Assembly: GCA_002937505.1 (NCBI GenBank) | Contig: PTJY01000001.1 | Location: 124,001-188,000, forward strand | Reading direction: 5' to 3' | Length of the DNA stretch: 64,000 nt | Source of the DNA: Alphaproteobacteria bacterium MarineAlpha12_Bin1 | GTDB taxonomy: Bacteria; Pseudomonadota; Alphaproteobacteria; UBA6615 | Part shown: piece by piece, positions 44,904 through 53,323 of the stretch | Position numbering within the stretch: position 1 is the stretch's first letter | How the letters are laid out: every line of letters starts with the position of its first letter | Notes under the pieces: generated by a model | What the model was told of the DNA's origin: nothing | Databases searched by the model: none | Seen by the model: the letters and a program-made list of their open reading frames with translations, nothing else | Position numbers and translations under genes: made by a program

Positions 44904-46337
44904 ATGAGTGACATTTCAAAAACAAATAGAATTTTTTTTAATGATACGGGTATGGACCCCAAACGCCTTCAACACATAATAGAAGAATCAATAGGTGATT
45001 CAGATGACGGCGAACTTTTTCTTGAATACCGCCAGAGTGAAAGTATAACATTCGATGATGGACGGGTCCGAAACGCAAGTTTTGATACCTCGCAAGGATT
45101 TGGTATTCGTTCTATAGTTGATGAAGCGATTGGCTATGCTCACTCAACAGAGTTGTCAGAAGCAGCAATAGCCAGAGCTGGTAAGACAATTCGGGCGGTA
45201 CGATCTGGAAGTTCAGGATCTATAGATGATACCCCCCTTGGAACAAATCAGAGCCTGTACTCTGAAATAAACCCATTAAAGGTTCAAGAGTTTACTGAAA
45301 AAGTTTCTATTTTAAGTCAAATTGATGAATATGCCAGAGCTTCTGATGAGAGAGTTAGGCAAGTGTCTGCATCAATTTCGGGAAATTGGCAAGCTATACA
45401 TATTTTTAGAGCAGGAGGAATCCAGGTTTCTGATATTCGGCCTATGGTACGCTTGAACGTATCCTTAGTAGTCGGTGAAGGAAACCGTCAGGAGACAGGT
45501 TCTATGGGAGCTGGCGGTCGAATTAACTATGACAGCTTATTTGATAAATCTAATTGGAAAAACCAAGTAGATAAAGCGCTAAAGCAAGCTCTAACTAATT
45601 TAGAGGCGGTACCCGCCCCAGCTGGAGAAATGCAGGTAGTTTTGGGACCTGGTTGGCCAGGTGTACTTCTTCATGAAGCCGTTGGACACGGACTAGAAGG
45701 CGATTTTAATCGCAAAAAAACCTCTGCGTTTTCTGGTTTATTAGGTGAGAAGGTGGCAGCATCAGGCGTCACAGTAGTTGATGATGGAACAATTCCTAAC
45801 CGCCGTGGTTCAATTTCTATTGATGATGAAGGCACAAAAAGTGCCTATAATATACTGATTGAAGATGGTATTTTGAAAAATTATATGCAAGACCGAATGA
45901 ACGCCCGTCTTATGGGAGTAGAACCTACAGGTAATGGGCGACGCCAATCATTTGCACATCATCCGATGCCACGAATGACGAACACATACATGCTGAATGG
46001 TCAATCAAGCCCAGAAGAATGTATACAATCGGTATCAAAGGGCATTTACGCTGTTAATTTCGGTGGGGGCCAAGTCGATATTACAAATGGAAAGTTTGTT
46101 TTTAGCTGTACTGAAGCCTACATAATTGAAAACGGAAAGATTGGAAGCCCTGTAAAGGGTGCTACTTTAATCGGCAACGGACCAGATGCTTTAACCCGAG
46201 TAAAAATGATCGGAAATGATACTTGTCTTGATGACGGTGTCGGCACATGTGGAAAGGACGGACAGTCAGTTCCAGTTGGAGTTGGTCAACCAACCATTGT
46301 TCTAGATGCCCTCACCGTAGGTGGAACTGAGCTCTAA
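44904..46337 (+). CDS. tldD: Metalloprotease TldD
   Basis: Zinc protease subunit of 477 residues, partner of TldE/PmbA. The zinc motif HExxxH is H257-E258...H262 in LLHEAVGHGLEGDFNRKKT. The cysteine-containing VFSCTEAYIIENGKI near the C-terminus completes the active-site region. In E. coli the TldD/TldE heterodimer trims the leader of microcin B17 and degrades unfolded CcdA. Its natural role in organisms without such peptides is unclear. Its partner pmbA is 7 kb downstream in this window, at 53.3-54.7 kb, not adjacent. The ATG at 44904 has GGAAC upstream. Confidence 0.96.
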   Translation: MSDISKTNRIFFNDTGMDPKRLQHIIEESIGDSDDGELFLEYRQSESITFDDGRVRNASFDTSQGFGIRSIVDEAIGYAHSTELSEAAIARAGKTIRAVRSGSSGSIDDTPLGTNQSLYSEINPLKVQEFTEKVSILSQIDEYARASDERVRQVSASISGNWQAIHIFRAGGIQVSDIRPMVRLNVSLVVGEGNRQETGSMGAGGRINYDSLFDKSNWKNQVDKALKQALTNLEAVPAPAGEMQVVLGPGWPGVLLHEAVGHGLEGDFNRKKTSAFSGLLGEKVAASGVTVVDDGTIPNRRGSISIDDEGTKSAYNILIEDGILKNYMQDRMNARLMGVEPTGNGRRQSFAHHPMPRMTNTYMLNGQSSPEECIQSVSKGIYAVNFGGGQVDITNGKFVFSCTEAYIIENGKIGSPVKGATLIGNGPDALTRVKMIGNDTCLDDGVGTCGKDGQSVPVGVGQPTIVLDALTVGGTEL

Positions 46338-46345
46338 TAAGTAAA

Positions 46346-46357
46346 AGTAGTACTACT
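46346..46357. repeat. 12-bp perfect palindrome between tldD and emrA
   Basis: AGTAGTACTACT is self-complementary over 12 bases, nine bases after the tldD stop. A second inverted repeat, TATGC then GCATA around seven bases, follows at 46375-46391. Both lie upstream of a possible -35 box for the exporter genes. They could be operator sites for an unseen regulator, but small palindromes also occur by chance in AT-rich DNA. Confidence 0.35.
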
Positions 46358-46489
46358 CAATAGCACATGACAGATATGCGTATTTTGCATACTTAGATTG
46401 CAAATAATTTAAAATGCTTCATAAAGACTGATCTATTTTTTAAATCGACATAAATCGAACGCTGCTTATTAACGGAAGCTGATTCAGTA

Positions 46490-47668
46490 ATGACAGAAAA
46501 AGCAACCCAAGAAGAGTTATTAGAGGATGGTGGAGCTTCAAAAAATGAAGCCACCTCGAGATTTAGTTTTCGTCGATTAATGCGATCAATCGTTGTTCTC
46601 TCTATAGTAGTCATTTGTCTAGGGTTTACAGGAAAATGGGCATTAGATGAATGGAGCAAAGTAACAGAAACTGATGCAAGAATAAAAACAGATCAAATAG
46701 CGATCAGCAGCAGAATTGAAGGATGGGTAGTTAAAATTCCAATTAAAGAAGGCGATAACATTAACACTGGAGACCTTCTTTTAGAGATAGACTCACGTGA
46801 GGCAAAGCTCAAGCTCAAGGAATTAGACTCAAAGCTACTGGCTATAGAAGCTAGAAGACAAAAAATATTATTAGAGACACAAATGGTCGACTCTTTGACC
46901 AAAAGTCGACAAGAAGCTGCTTTATCACGGTTAAAAGCATCCGAGGTAGCCGTCAAAGCAAGTCGTGAACAACGACAACTTTCACTAATTAGTTTTGAGC
47001 GCGCAAAACGACTTATAAAAAATCAAGCGATTCCTGAACAACGTCTCGATCAGGCCAAATTAGAATATAGCCAATCAGATGAAAGGTACCAGATTGCCAA
47101 GGCTGATCTGTTAGCTGCTAAGGCAGATGTCAGAGAAGCCGCCGCTAATCGACAGAAAATTAAAATTAATAAATCTTTGTTAGATGAGTTAAAATACAGT
47201 GAAGCCCAAATTATCTCTGAGCGTGAGCAGAGAATTCTTGACATTAAAGATAGACACATACTCAGCCCCATCCAAGGAGTGGTTTCGAGAAAGTTCATTA
47301 ATGAAGGAGAATACCTTCGCAGAGGTCAGCGATTAATGCTTATACATGATCCTAGAAATATTTGGGTTGAGGCAAACATTAAAGAAACTGAACTAAGACA
47401 CCTAACTCTAGGAATGCCAGTTAGAATATCTGTTGATGCTTTTCCAGACAAAATGTTTATAGGCCAGATAGAAAACCTTGGCCAAGCGGCAACGGGAGAG
47501 TTCGCATTACTACCCAACCCAAACCCAAGTGGCAACTTTACTAAAATAACTCAACGCCTACCAATTAGAATCGGGATAAAACAGAAACAAAACATTTTGC
47601 GACCGGGTATGCTTGTGGTAGTCGAAATAGATATTCCTGGAAGGTACAGATACCTATACGATGAGTGA
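46490..47668 (+). CDS. emrA: HlyD/EmrA-type membrane fusion protein
   Basis: Periplasmic adaptor of 392 residues for an MFS exporter. One membrane anchor (about 33-51, IVVLSIVVICLGFTGKWAL) is followed by the lipoyl half-motif VTETDARIKTDQIAISSRIEGWV, a coiled-coil hairpin of about 150 residues, the second lipoyl half HILSPIQGVVSRKFINEGEYL and a beta-barrel ending NILRPGMLVVVEI. EmrA-type proteins join the inner-membrane pump to an outer-membrane TolC channel. The stop overlaps emrB by eight bases, so the two are one operon. No TolC gene is in the window. Confidence 0.9.
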   Translation: MTEKATQEELLEDGGASKNEATSRFSFRRLMRSIVVLSIVVICLGFTGKWALDEWSKVTETDARIKTDQIAISSRIEGWVVKIPIKEGDNINTGDLLLEIDSREAKLKLKELDSKLLAIEARRQKILLETQMVDSLTKSRQEAALSRLKASEVAVKASREQRQLSLISFERAKRLIKNQAIPEQRLDQAKLEYSQSDERYQIAKADLLAAKADVREAAANRQKIKINKSLLDELKYSEAQIISEREQRILDIKDRHILSPIQGVVSRKFINEGEYLRRGQRLMLIHDPRNIWVEANIKETELRHLTLGMPVRISVDAFPDKMFIGQIENLGQAATGEFALLPNPNPSGNFTKITQRLPIRIGIKQKQNILRPGMLVVVEIDIPGRYRYLYDE

Positions 47669-49181
47669 CCGTACGCGAGGGTATCTCATAGTACTGACTT
47701 GTATAATGTCTAGTATGGCTCTTGCAATGTCATCAACCATTATCAATGTAGCCGTACCTGATATTATGGGGGCATTTGGCATTGGCCAGGACTTAGCACA
47801 ATGGATGGCTACTGCATTTTTTGCTGCGATGAGTTCAGGACTTTTAGCAAGTAGCTGGGCTATACGTTCCTTTGGAGAACGCAGAGTCTTTGTCTGCATG
47901 ATGGCTTTATTTATAACAGCTTCTATTATAGGGGGCAGTGGACAGGATTTTAATTCAATTATCTTATCTCGCATGGCTCAGGGGTTTTCTGCTGGCATCT
48001 CACTTCCTCTTACACAGCTTGCAATGTACAGAGTTTTCGGCCCAGACAAACGTTCTTTAGCAAATGGTCTATTTGGATTTAGTTTTGTGCTGGGTCCAGG
48101 AATAGGACCTTGGATAGGCGGCATGGCAGTGGATGCCTTTGATTGGCGTTCAGTTTTTTATGTAGCCCCTCCAATTGCTGCCATAACTGCACTTCTCGCT
48201 AGTTATGTTCTGTCACCAAGAGAAGAAATGGGACCTAAACCCAAGTTTGATATATTAGGGTTTGGATTACTTTCAGTATTCCTGGTGTGTATACTTAGCG
48301 CACTTTCTGATGGTCAGAGATTGGGGTGGCAATCTGACCAGGTTGTATTTCTGATGTCGGCAGGCATATTTTTAGCAATTGGTTTCATTTTTTGGGAATG
48401 GAAAAACGAAAATCGTTTGCTAGACGTGAGAAGATTCAGCTCTCCACAATTCGCAGCGGCTAATGTCATATCATTTTTATTTGGCATCGGATTATTCGGA
48501 TCTTTATACTTATTGCCTATATTTGTTCAAATCGTTCAGAACTATACTCCAACGCGTGCAGGTTTAGTTTTAATCCCTGCAGGGTTAATACTAGGTATTG
48601 TTATGCCAGTAATGGGACGTATTGGAGATCGTATACCTGCCCATATGCCCATAATAATAGGCACACTCGGTTTTGTACTATCTTGTTACGCACTAGGAAT
48701 AGCTGACGCTAATACAGGCTTTTGGGCTTTTGCACTAATTGTAATGTTTGGTAGGGGAGCGCACTCAGCTATTTTTCCACCACTAATGGCCGCCGGACTA
48801 AAAAACATTCCTGTGAAAGAAATACCCGCAGCAAATGGCACCATTAATTTTACCCGACAGCTAGGAGGAGCCTTTGGCATAAATCTTCTGGCAATTTATC
48901 TTGAAAGAAAAATCTCTTTCTTTAGTGAACACATATCCACAACACAGTCTCCAGCACATTCTGCAAGTAAGGAATTTTTATATAAAGTCACGGACATATT
49001 TTCATTTGCAGGGCTTAGTGATTCAGTTAGTCAGCCAGCAGCTATTATATATCTTAATCAGACCTTTGTTGCTCAAGCTAATATGCTGGCATTTAGAGAA
49101 ACCTTTATAATGCTTGGAATAGTTAGTGGTATTGGAGTTATATTCGCTTTTATATTAAAGCCCCCTAGTAACAAATCTTGA
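47661..49181 (+). CDS. emrB: DHA2-family MFS efflux pump (EmrB-like)
   Basis: Inner-membrane exporter of 506 residues with about 14 membrane helices, matching the DHA2 group that includes EmrB. Motif C is in GFSFVLGPGIGPWIGGM, and the first helix holds MALAMSSTIINVAVPDIMG. Driven by the proton gradient, it would export hydrophobic toxic compounds through EmrA and TolC. Substrate is unknown. Some relatives belong to FarB or siderophore-export branches, so emrB is a best-fit name. It converges with gshA after 27 bases. Confidence 0.9.
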   Translation: MSDRTRGYLIVLTCIMSSMALAMSSTIINVAVPDIMGAFGIGQDLAQWMATAFFAAMSSGLLASSWAIRSFGERRVFVCMMALFITASIIGGSGQDFNSIILSRMAQGFSAGISLPLTQLAMYRVFGPDKRSLANGLFGFSFVLGPGIGPWIGGMAVDAFDWRSVFYVAPPIAAITALLASYVLSPREEMGPKPKFDILGFGLLSVFLVCILSALSDGQRLGWQSDQVVFLMSAGIFLAIGFIFWEWKNENRLLDVRRFSSPQFAAANVISFLFGIGLFGSLYLLPIFVQIVQNYTPTRAGLVLIPAGLILGIVMPVMGRIGDRIPAHMPIIIGTLGFVLSCYALGIADANTGFWAFALIVMFGRGAHSAIFPPLMAAGLKNIPVKEIPAANGTINFTRQLGGAFGINLLAIYLERKISFFSEHISTTQSPAHSASKEFLYKVTDIFSFAGLSDSVSQPAAIIYLNQTFVAQANMLAFRETFIMLGIVSGIGVIFAFILKPPSNKS

Positions 49182-49208
49182 TCACTTTATAGGTAATAAA
49201 TAATTTTA

Positions 49209-50576
49209 TTAATATGCGTACTCTTCAAAAGCACGGTTCACATTCTGCCCCCATCTACCGTTAAATGCAGCCAACTTATTTTCGGCAGGAGTTATTCCAG
49301 AATCAACTATCTGCTCCAAAGTCGATAAAAAATGAGACTCGTCCTGACTCCAAAAATCTAATTTTTGTCTATTTTTAAGTCCTTTTCTTGAAAGCTCAAG
49401 AGCTTCTCTCGCAATTTCTATTACCTTGCGATTACGGAACATACTATCTAGTCCACTCTCTGGAATTTTATTCCTAAGTTCATTAACCTCTTCAAATTTC
49501 CAGTCCTTAATCATTTGATAAGATTCATCAAGTGTTGATGAATCATACAACAAACCAACCCAAAACGCTGGTAAAGCACAAACCCTTCTCCACGGCCCGC
49601 CATCTGCCCCCCTCATTTCTATAAACTGCTTAAGACGCACTTCTGGAAATAAAGTTGTCAAATGGTCTTCCCAGTCTTTAATAAGAGGCTTTTCGCCAGG
49701 AAATGATACCAAATTACAATTTAAAAAGTCTCTAAAGGATTGACCACTTACGTCTATGTACTTGCCATCTCGAATTATAAAATACATCGGCACATCTAGT
49801 GCGTATTCCATATAGTGTTCAAAACTAAAATTATCTTCAAAAACAAAAGGTAATATTCCCGATCGATCTGGGTCAACGTCAGTCCAAACCCTGCTTCTAA
49901 AACTTTTATAATTTGTAGCTTTTCCTTCATAAAATGGAGAGTTAGAAAATAAAGCAGTAACAATTGGCTGAAGAGCCATTCCGACCCTCATTTTTCTGGC
50001 CATATCTTTCTCACTTGAGAAATCAAGATTCACCTGAACAGTGCAAGTACGTAACATCATGTCCAAACCCATAGAACCTTTTTTAGGCATATAGTCGCGC
50101 ATAATTTGATAACGGTTCTTGGGCATCCAAGGAACGTCTTCTCTGCGTAAATAAGGATGAAAACCGATTCCAATCATGCCAATCCCTAAATCTTTATTTA
50201 CCTGGCGAATCTGCCGTAGGTGCTCTTGAACCTCGTCACATGTCTGATGCAGTGTTTCTAATGGCGCTCCAGATAACTCAAACTGACCACCTGGCTCTAA
50301 AGAAATGTTTGATCCATCGCTACTAGATAAAGCTATAACGTGCTCACCTTCAAAGACTGGAGTCCACCCAAAACGCTGCATCCCAGCAAGAAGATCCTGA
50401 ATTCCCGGAGATCCTTTATAAGATAAAGGAGAATAGTCCTTAAGATTATAAGCAAATTTTTCGTGCTCCGTGCCAATTCGCCATTTCTCAACTGACTTAA
50501 CACCAGATTCGAACCACTCTAGTAACTGAGTTTTGGAATCAATAATTGGATTGTCTTTTTTATTGGTGGATACCAT
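49209..50576 (-). CDS. gshA: Glutamate-cysteine ligase, plant/alphaproteobacterial type
   Basis: First enzyme of glutathione synthesis, 455 residues; joins glutamate to cysteine through the gamma-carboxyl. It belongs to the GCS2 plant-like group, seen in RIGTEHEKFAYN, SLEPGGQFELSGAPLETLHQT, RTCTVQVNLDFSSE and IEMRGADGGPWRRVCALPAFWVGLLYD. The ADP-forming active-site residues lie in these blocks. gshB is not in the window. It stands downstream of rsmE and ubiA, a neighbourhood typical for alphaproteobacteria. Confidence 0.96.
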   Translation of the reverse strand: MVSTNKKDNPIIDSKTQLLEWFESGVKSVEKWRIGTEHEKFAYNLKDYSPLSYKGSPGIQDLLAGMQRFGWTPVFEGEHVIALSSSDGSNISLEPGGQFELSGAPLETLHQTCDEVQEHLRQIRQVNKDLGIGMIGIGFHPYLRREDVPWMPKNRYQIMRDYMPKKGSMGLDMMLRTCTVQVNLDFSSEKDMARKMRVGMALQPIVTALFSNSPFYEGKATNYKSFRSRVWTDVDPDRSGILPFVFEDNFSFEHYMEYALDVPMYFIIRDGKYIDVSGQSFRDFLNCNLVSFPGEKPLIKDWEDHLTTLFPEVRLKQFIEMRGADGGPWRRVCALPAFWVGLLYDSSTLDESYQMIKDWKFEEVNELRNKIPESGLDSMFRNRKVIEIAREALELSRKGLKNRQKLDFWSQDESHFLSTLEQIVDSGITPAENKLAAFNGRWGQNVNRAFEEYAY

Positions 50577-50612
50577 TTAATATTCTAAACCCATAATTAT
50601 TAATAGACTACA

Positions 50613-51401
50613 CTATTTTACGCTCCAGTCCCCAACAAACGCCTGAATTACAGAAAGCCCGGCTATGGCCGCAGTCTCAGAGCGCATTATTCTAGGACCT
50701 AAACTAACCTTATGAATAAAATCATACTTTTTAAAGTTTTCAAGCTCATGAAATGCGAAACCACCTTCTGGACCGATCAATAATGAGCATGGAGGTTTTT
50801 TTGTTTTTTGATGCAACTCTAAAACATCCACAATATATTTACCTTCACCCGTTTCGTCAGCAACTAAAAGCCTGTTCGTTCCAGACCATGTTGATAATAA
50901 TTCCTGTAAAGATATAGGTTCGTTGATTACAGGAACAGAAAGCCGCCTGCACTGCTCAGCAGCCTCAATAGCGTTAGAATATAAACGATCAACATTTACT
51001 CTTTTTGTCTGGGTATGTTCTGTAAAAACTGGTGTCAATTCAGTTACACCTAACTCCGTGGCCTTTTTGACTAAAAAATCTATATTCGTCCGTTTGATAG
51101 GTGCAAAAAATAAATGAAGCTCTATTTCATAGAATTGTTTTCTTTGACAACTAATAGGTTTGACAATTACTTGTTTTTTTTCTCTACAATTTAGTTTAGC
51201 ACTCCATTCACCGTCTTTACCATTAAACAAAAATATAATATTTCCTGGCCGAACACGCATCACATTAATAAGATAATGAGACTGCTCTTGGGTCAATCTA
51301 ATAACGGAGCCTTCATTTAAATAGTCGGGAACAAACAAACGTATGTTCGACCGAATGTTTTCATCATCTCTATAAATATTTTTTTTTCTTTCTTGACTCA
51401 T
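50613..51401 (-). CDS. rsmE: 16S rRNA (uracil-1498-N3)-methyltransferase RsmE
   Basis: SPOUT methyltransferase of 262 residues that methylates U1498 of 16S rRNA using SAM. An N-terminal PUA-like domain (RLFVPDYLNEGSVIRL) is followed by the catalytic knot with FAPIKRTNIDFLVKKATELG, LLIGPEGGFAFHE and LGPRIMRSETAAIAGL. I choose the ATG at 51401; a GTG at 51407 is also possible. Divergent from ubiA with a very short spacer, so the two promoters must overlap. Confidence 0.94.
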   Translation of the reverse strand: MSQERKKNIYRDDENIRSNIRLFVPDYLNEGSVIRLTQEQSHYLINVMRVRPGNIIFLFNGKDGEWSAKLNCREKKQVIVKPISCQRKQFYEIELHLFFAPIKRTNIDFLVKKATELGVTELTPVFTEHTQTKRVNVDRLYSNAIEAAEQCRRLSVPVINEPISLQELLSTWSGTNRLLVADETGEGKYIVDVLELHQKTKKPPCSLLIGPEGGFAFHELENFKKYDFIHKVSLGPRIMRSETAAIAGLSVIQAFVGDWSVK

Positions 51402-51427
51402 CTGCACTTCTATTGAGGACTTTCATT

Positions 51428-52348
51428 GTGATTGATTCTAAAAAAAATAGCACTAGTGATATACCTCGAGGTAATTGGGTTGATCAACTAATTCCCAAAC
51501 CTATTCGTCCTTATATTCGCTTGGCAAGATTAGACCGACCGATAGGAACTTGGTTACTGCTTTTACCAGGTTGGTGGTCCTTGAGTTTAGCAAAACCCGC
51601 AAGCATTCCGGACATTAGTTTTTTTATTCTTTTTGGAGTTGGCGCTTTATTCATGCGTGGCGCGGGATGCATAGTTAATGATTTATTCGATCGTAATTTA
51701 GATATAAAGGTATTGAGGACGTCAGACCGCCCACTAGCCAGTGGTTTAATCTCGCCTCGAAGAGCCATTTTTTTTCTACTAATTTTACTGTCATGCAGTT
51801 TTGTTATTCTAATACAATTTAATAGTTATGCTATTGCAGTAGGGAGTTTAAGCCTTTTGCTAGTGGTTCCTTATCCGTTAATGAAACGAATAACATGGTG
51901 GCCACAGGCCTGGTTAGGACTAACATTCAACTGGGGAGCTCTACTTGGTTGGGCAGTCATTAACGCAGATATAACCATTCCAGCATTATTGCTATACGCT
52001 TCCGGTTTCTTTTGGACATTAGCTTACGATACGATTTACGCGCATCAAGACATAAACAGTGATGAGTTGATAGGAATAAAGTCAACGGCCCTTTTATTTG
52101 GCACCAAATCTCTATATTGGATCACGCTATTCTTCACTTGTTCAATAGTAATATTAGGTTGTACAGGCCTTTACACAGGAATTGGTTGGCCGTTCTTTAT
52201 AGGGCTATCAGCGGCAATAGCTCACGTGGTTTGGCAACTTAAAACAATAAACTTAGAAAACCCGGATAATTGTTTAAAAATTTTTAAATCAAATCGTGAT
52301 TTTGGCATCATTGTTCTAATATCAATAATTGCTGGACAAACTCTATAG
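51428..52348 (+). CDS. ubiA: 4-hydroxybenzoate polyprenyltransferase UbiA
   Basis: Membrane prenyltransferase of about 306 residues that attaches the polyprenyl chain to 4-hydroxybenzoate in ubiquinone synthesis. It has about eight helices and the two Asp-rich motifs: NDLFDRNLD and DTIYAHQDINSDELIGIKST. RPYIRLARLDRPIGTWLLLL is the usual N-terminus. I prefer the GTG at 51428, preceded by GAGG nine bases upstream; a TTG at 51413 would add five residues. Its product feeds the quinone pool used by ETF-QO (8.4-10.1 kb). Confidence 0.94.
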   Translation: MIDSKKNSTSDIPRGNWVDQLIPKPIRPYIRLARLDRPIGTWLLLLPGWWSLSLAKPASIPDISFFILFGVGALFMRGAGCIVNDLFDRNLDIKVLRTSDRPLASGLISPRRAIFFLLILLSCSFVILIQFNSYAIAVGSLSLLLVVPYPLMKRITWWPQAWLGLTFNWGALLGWAVINADITIPALLLYASGFFWTLAYDTIYAHQDINSDELIGIKSTALLFGTKSLYWITLFFTCSIVILGCTGLYTGIGWPFFIGLSAAIAHVVWQLKTINLENPDNCLKIFKSNRDFGIIVLISIIAGQTL

Positions 52349-52362
52349 GAAAGATATTTTTA

Positions 52363-53088
52363 TCAGTATCCAATAAGTGTATATTCTGAGAAATTAACCT
52401 TTATAGATGAATTAATTAAGTGTTGTGTCCTTGATAAACGGATTTTTTCATTAGACACGTTTTCTATTATAAATTCGGATACGTCCATTTTTGGTTGGAA
52501 ACGATCACGCAAAATAACCTGCATATCTATTTGTTTTAGTTCCTGATATATCCTACCTCTCGCACAGACCTCAGCTAGCGATATTGGTGCGCCCATGGTA
52601 GTTGTACAGCCCGAAGTGCATAAATAAACATAGGCTTCTTGTAGGACTTTCCCATCTACTAGTTTCAGGGATATATTATTTAATTTTACATAATCATAAT
52701 GATCCCATTCAGTACCATGCATTATTTGCAACTGAGATTCATCCAACCAATTCACAGAGATCGACACAGTAGCGCCTTTAACATATACAAGCGCCGCCGG
52801 TAGTGATCCATAAGAAGCAAAGTGCGCAGAGTAAACTACATCATGGTCATCCAAAAAGCCGCGTTGAACCGGTATCGGATTATTAGATATGCCATACTTT
52901 TGTAATAATCTATGAGGAGATTGATTCGAACCATAGCCTATAATTGGGTATCGCCCTGAAATCAATGAGTGGTCAAAAGGCTGAGCAGAACCTTCCTTAA
53001 AAGTAAATGAGCTTGAGGTTATTTCATAAGGATACCCAACAGCACGTTCAACCAAGGAATCGCTTTTTAGAGAATTAGTATTGTTCAT
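52363..53088 (-). CDS. Unknown protein with a gamma-glutamylcyclotransferase-like GYGSN loop
   Basis: Protein of 241 residues that I cannot assign to a named family. The clearest landmark is IIGYGSNQSPHRLL (50-63), resembling the GYGS loop of the gamma-glutamylcyclotransferase fold. VVYSAHFASYGSLPAALVYVKGATVSISVNWLD then reads like the following beta strands. YLCTSGCTTTMGAPISLAEV has a pair of cysteines. No signal peptide or membrane segment. Sequences of this type exist in other alphaproteobacteria as hypothetical proteins, as far as I recall. It converges with ubiA after 14 bases; the gap upstream (53089-53323) separates it from pmbA. Confidence 0.72.
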   Translation of the reverse strand: MNNTNSLKSDSLVERAVGYPYEITSSSFTFKEGSAQPFDHSLISGRYPIIGYGSNQSPHRLLQKYGISNNPIPVQRGFLDDHDVVYSAHFASYGSLPAALVYVKGATVSISVNWLDESQLQIMHGTEWDHYDYVKLNNISLKLVDGKVLQEAYVYLCTSGCTTTMGAPISLAEVCARGRIYQELKQIDMQVILRDRFQPKMDVSEFIIENVSNEKIRLSRTQHLINSSIKVNFSEYTLIGY

Positions 53089-53166
53089 GCTTAGATCTTT
53101 TAAACTTAAGTATAATAACCATTGCTAAAAAAGTTATTGTGACCAATAAAGTTGATTTTAACTCTG

Positions 53167-53190
53167 TAACTAGTTCAAATTAGCTAGTTA
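53167..53190. repeat. 7-bp inverted repeat in the divergent region upstream of pmbA
   Basis: TAACTAG (53167-53173) and CTAGTTA (53184-53190) are exact complements around a 10-base loop, in the 235-base AT-rich gap between the GYGSN gene and pmbA. It could be an operator shared by the two divergent genes. The rest of this gap contains no feature I can name. Confidence 0.3.
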
Positions 53191-53323
53191 AATATAGATA
53201 AAAACACGAATGAGAAAGCATTATAATAAGCTCAATAGTTAAAACTTTTACTAAAAGCTTAAAATTATTTAAATTCCTGAAAAACACCAGTTATTTGCCC
53301 ATTTATATCGCGAGATTTTTAAA

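Noticed and set aside
46338-46489. Guanidine riboswitch (mini-ykkC) upstream of the exporter genes.
   Set aside because: The two small inverted repeats lack the ACGR loops required for that class.
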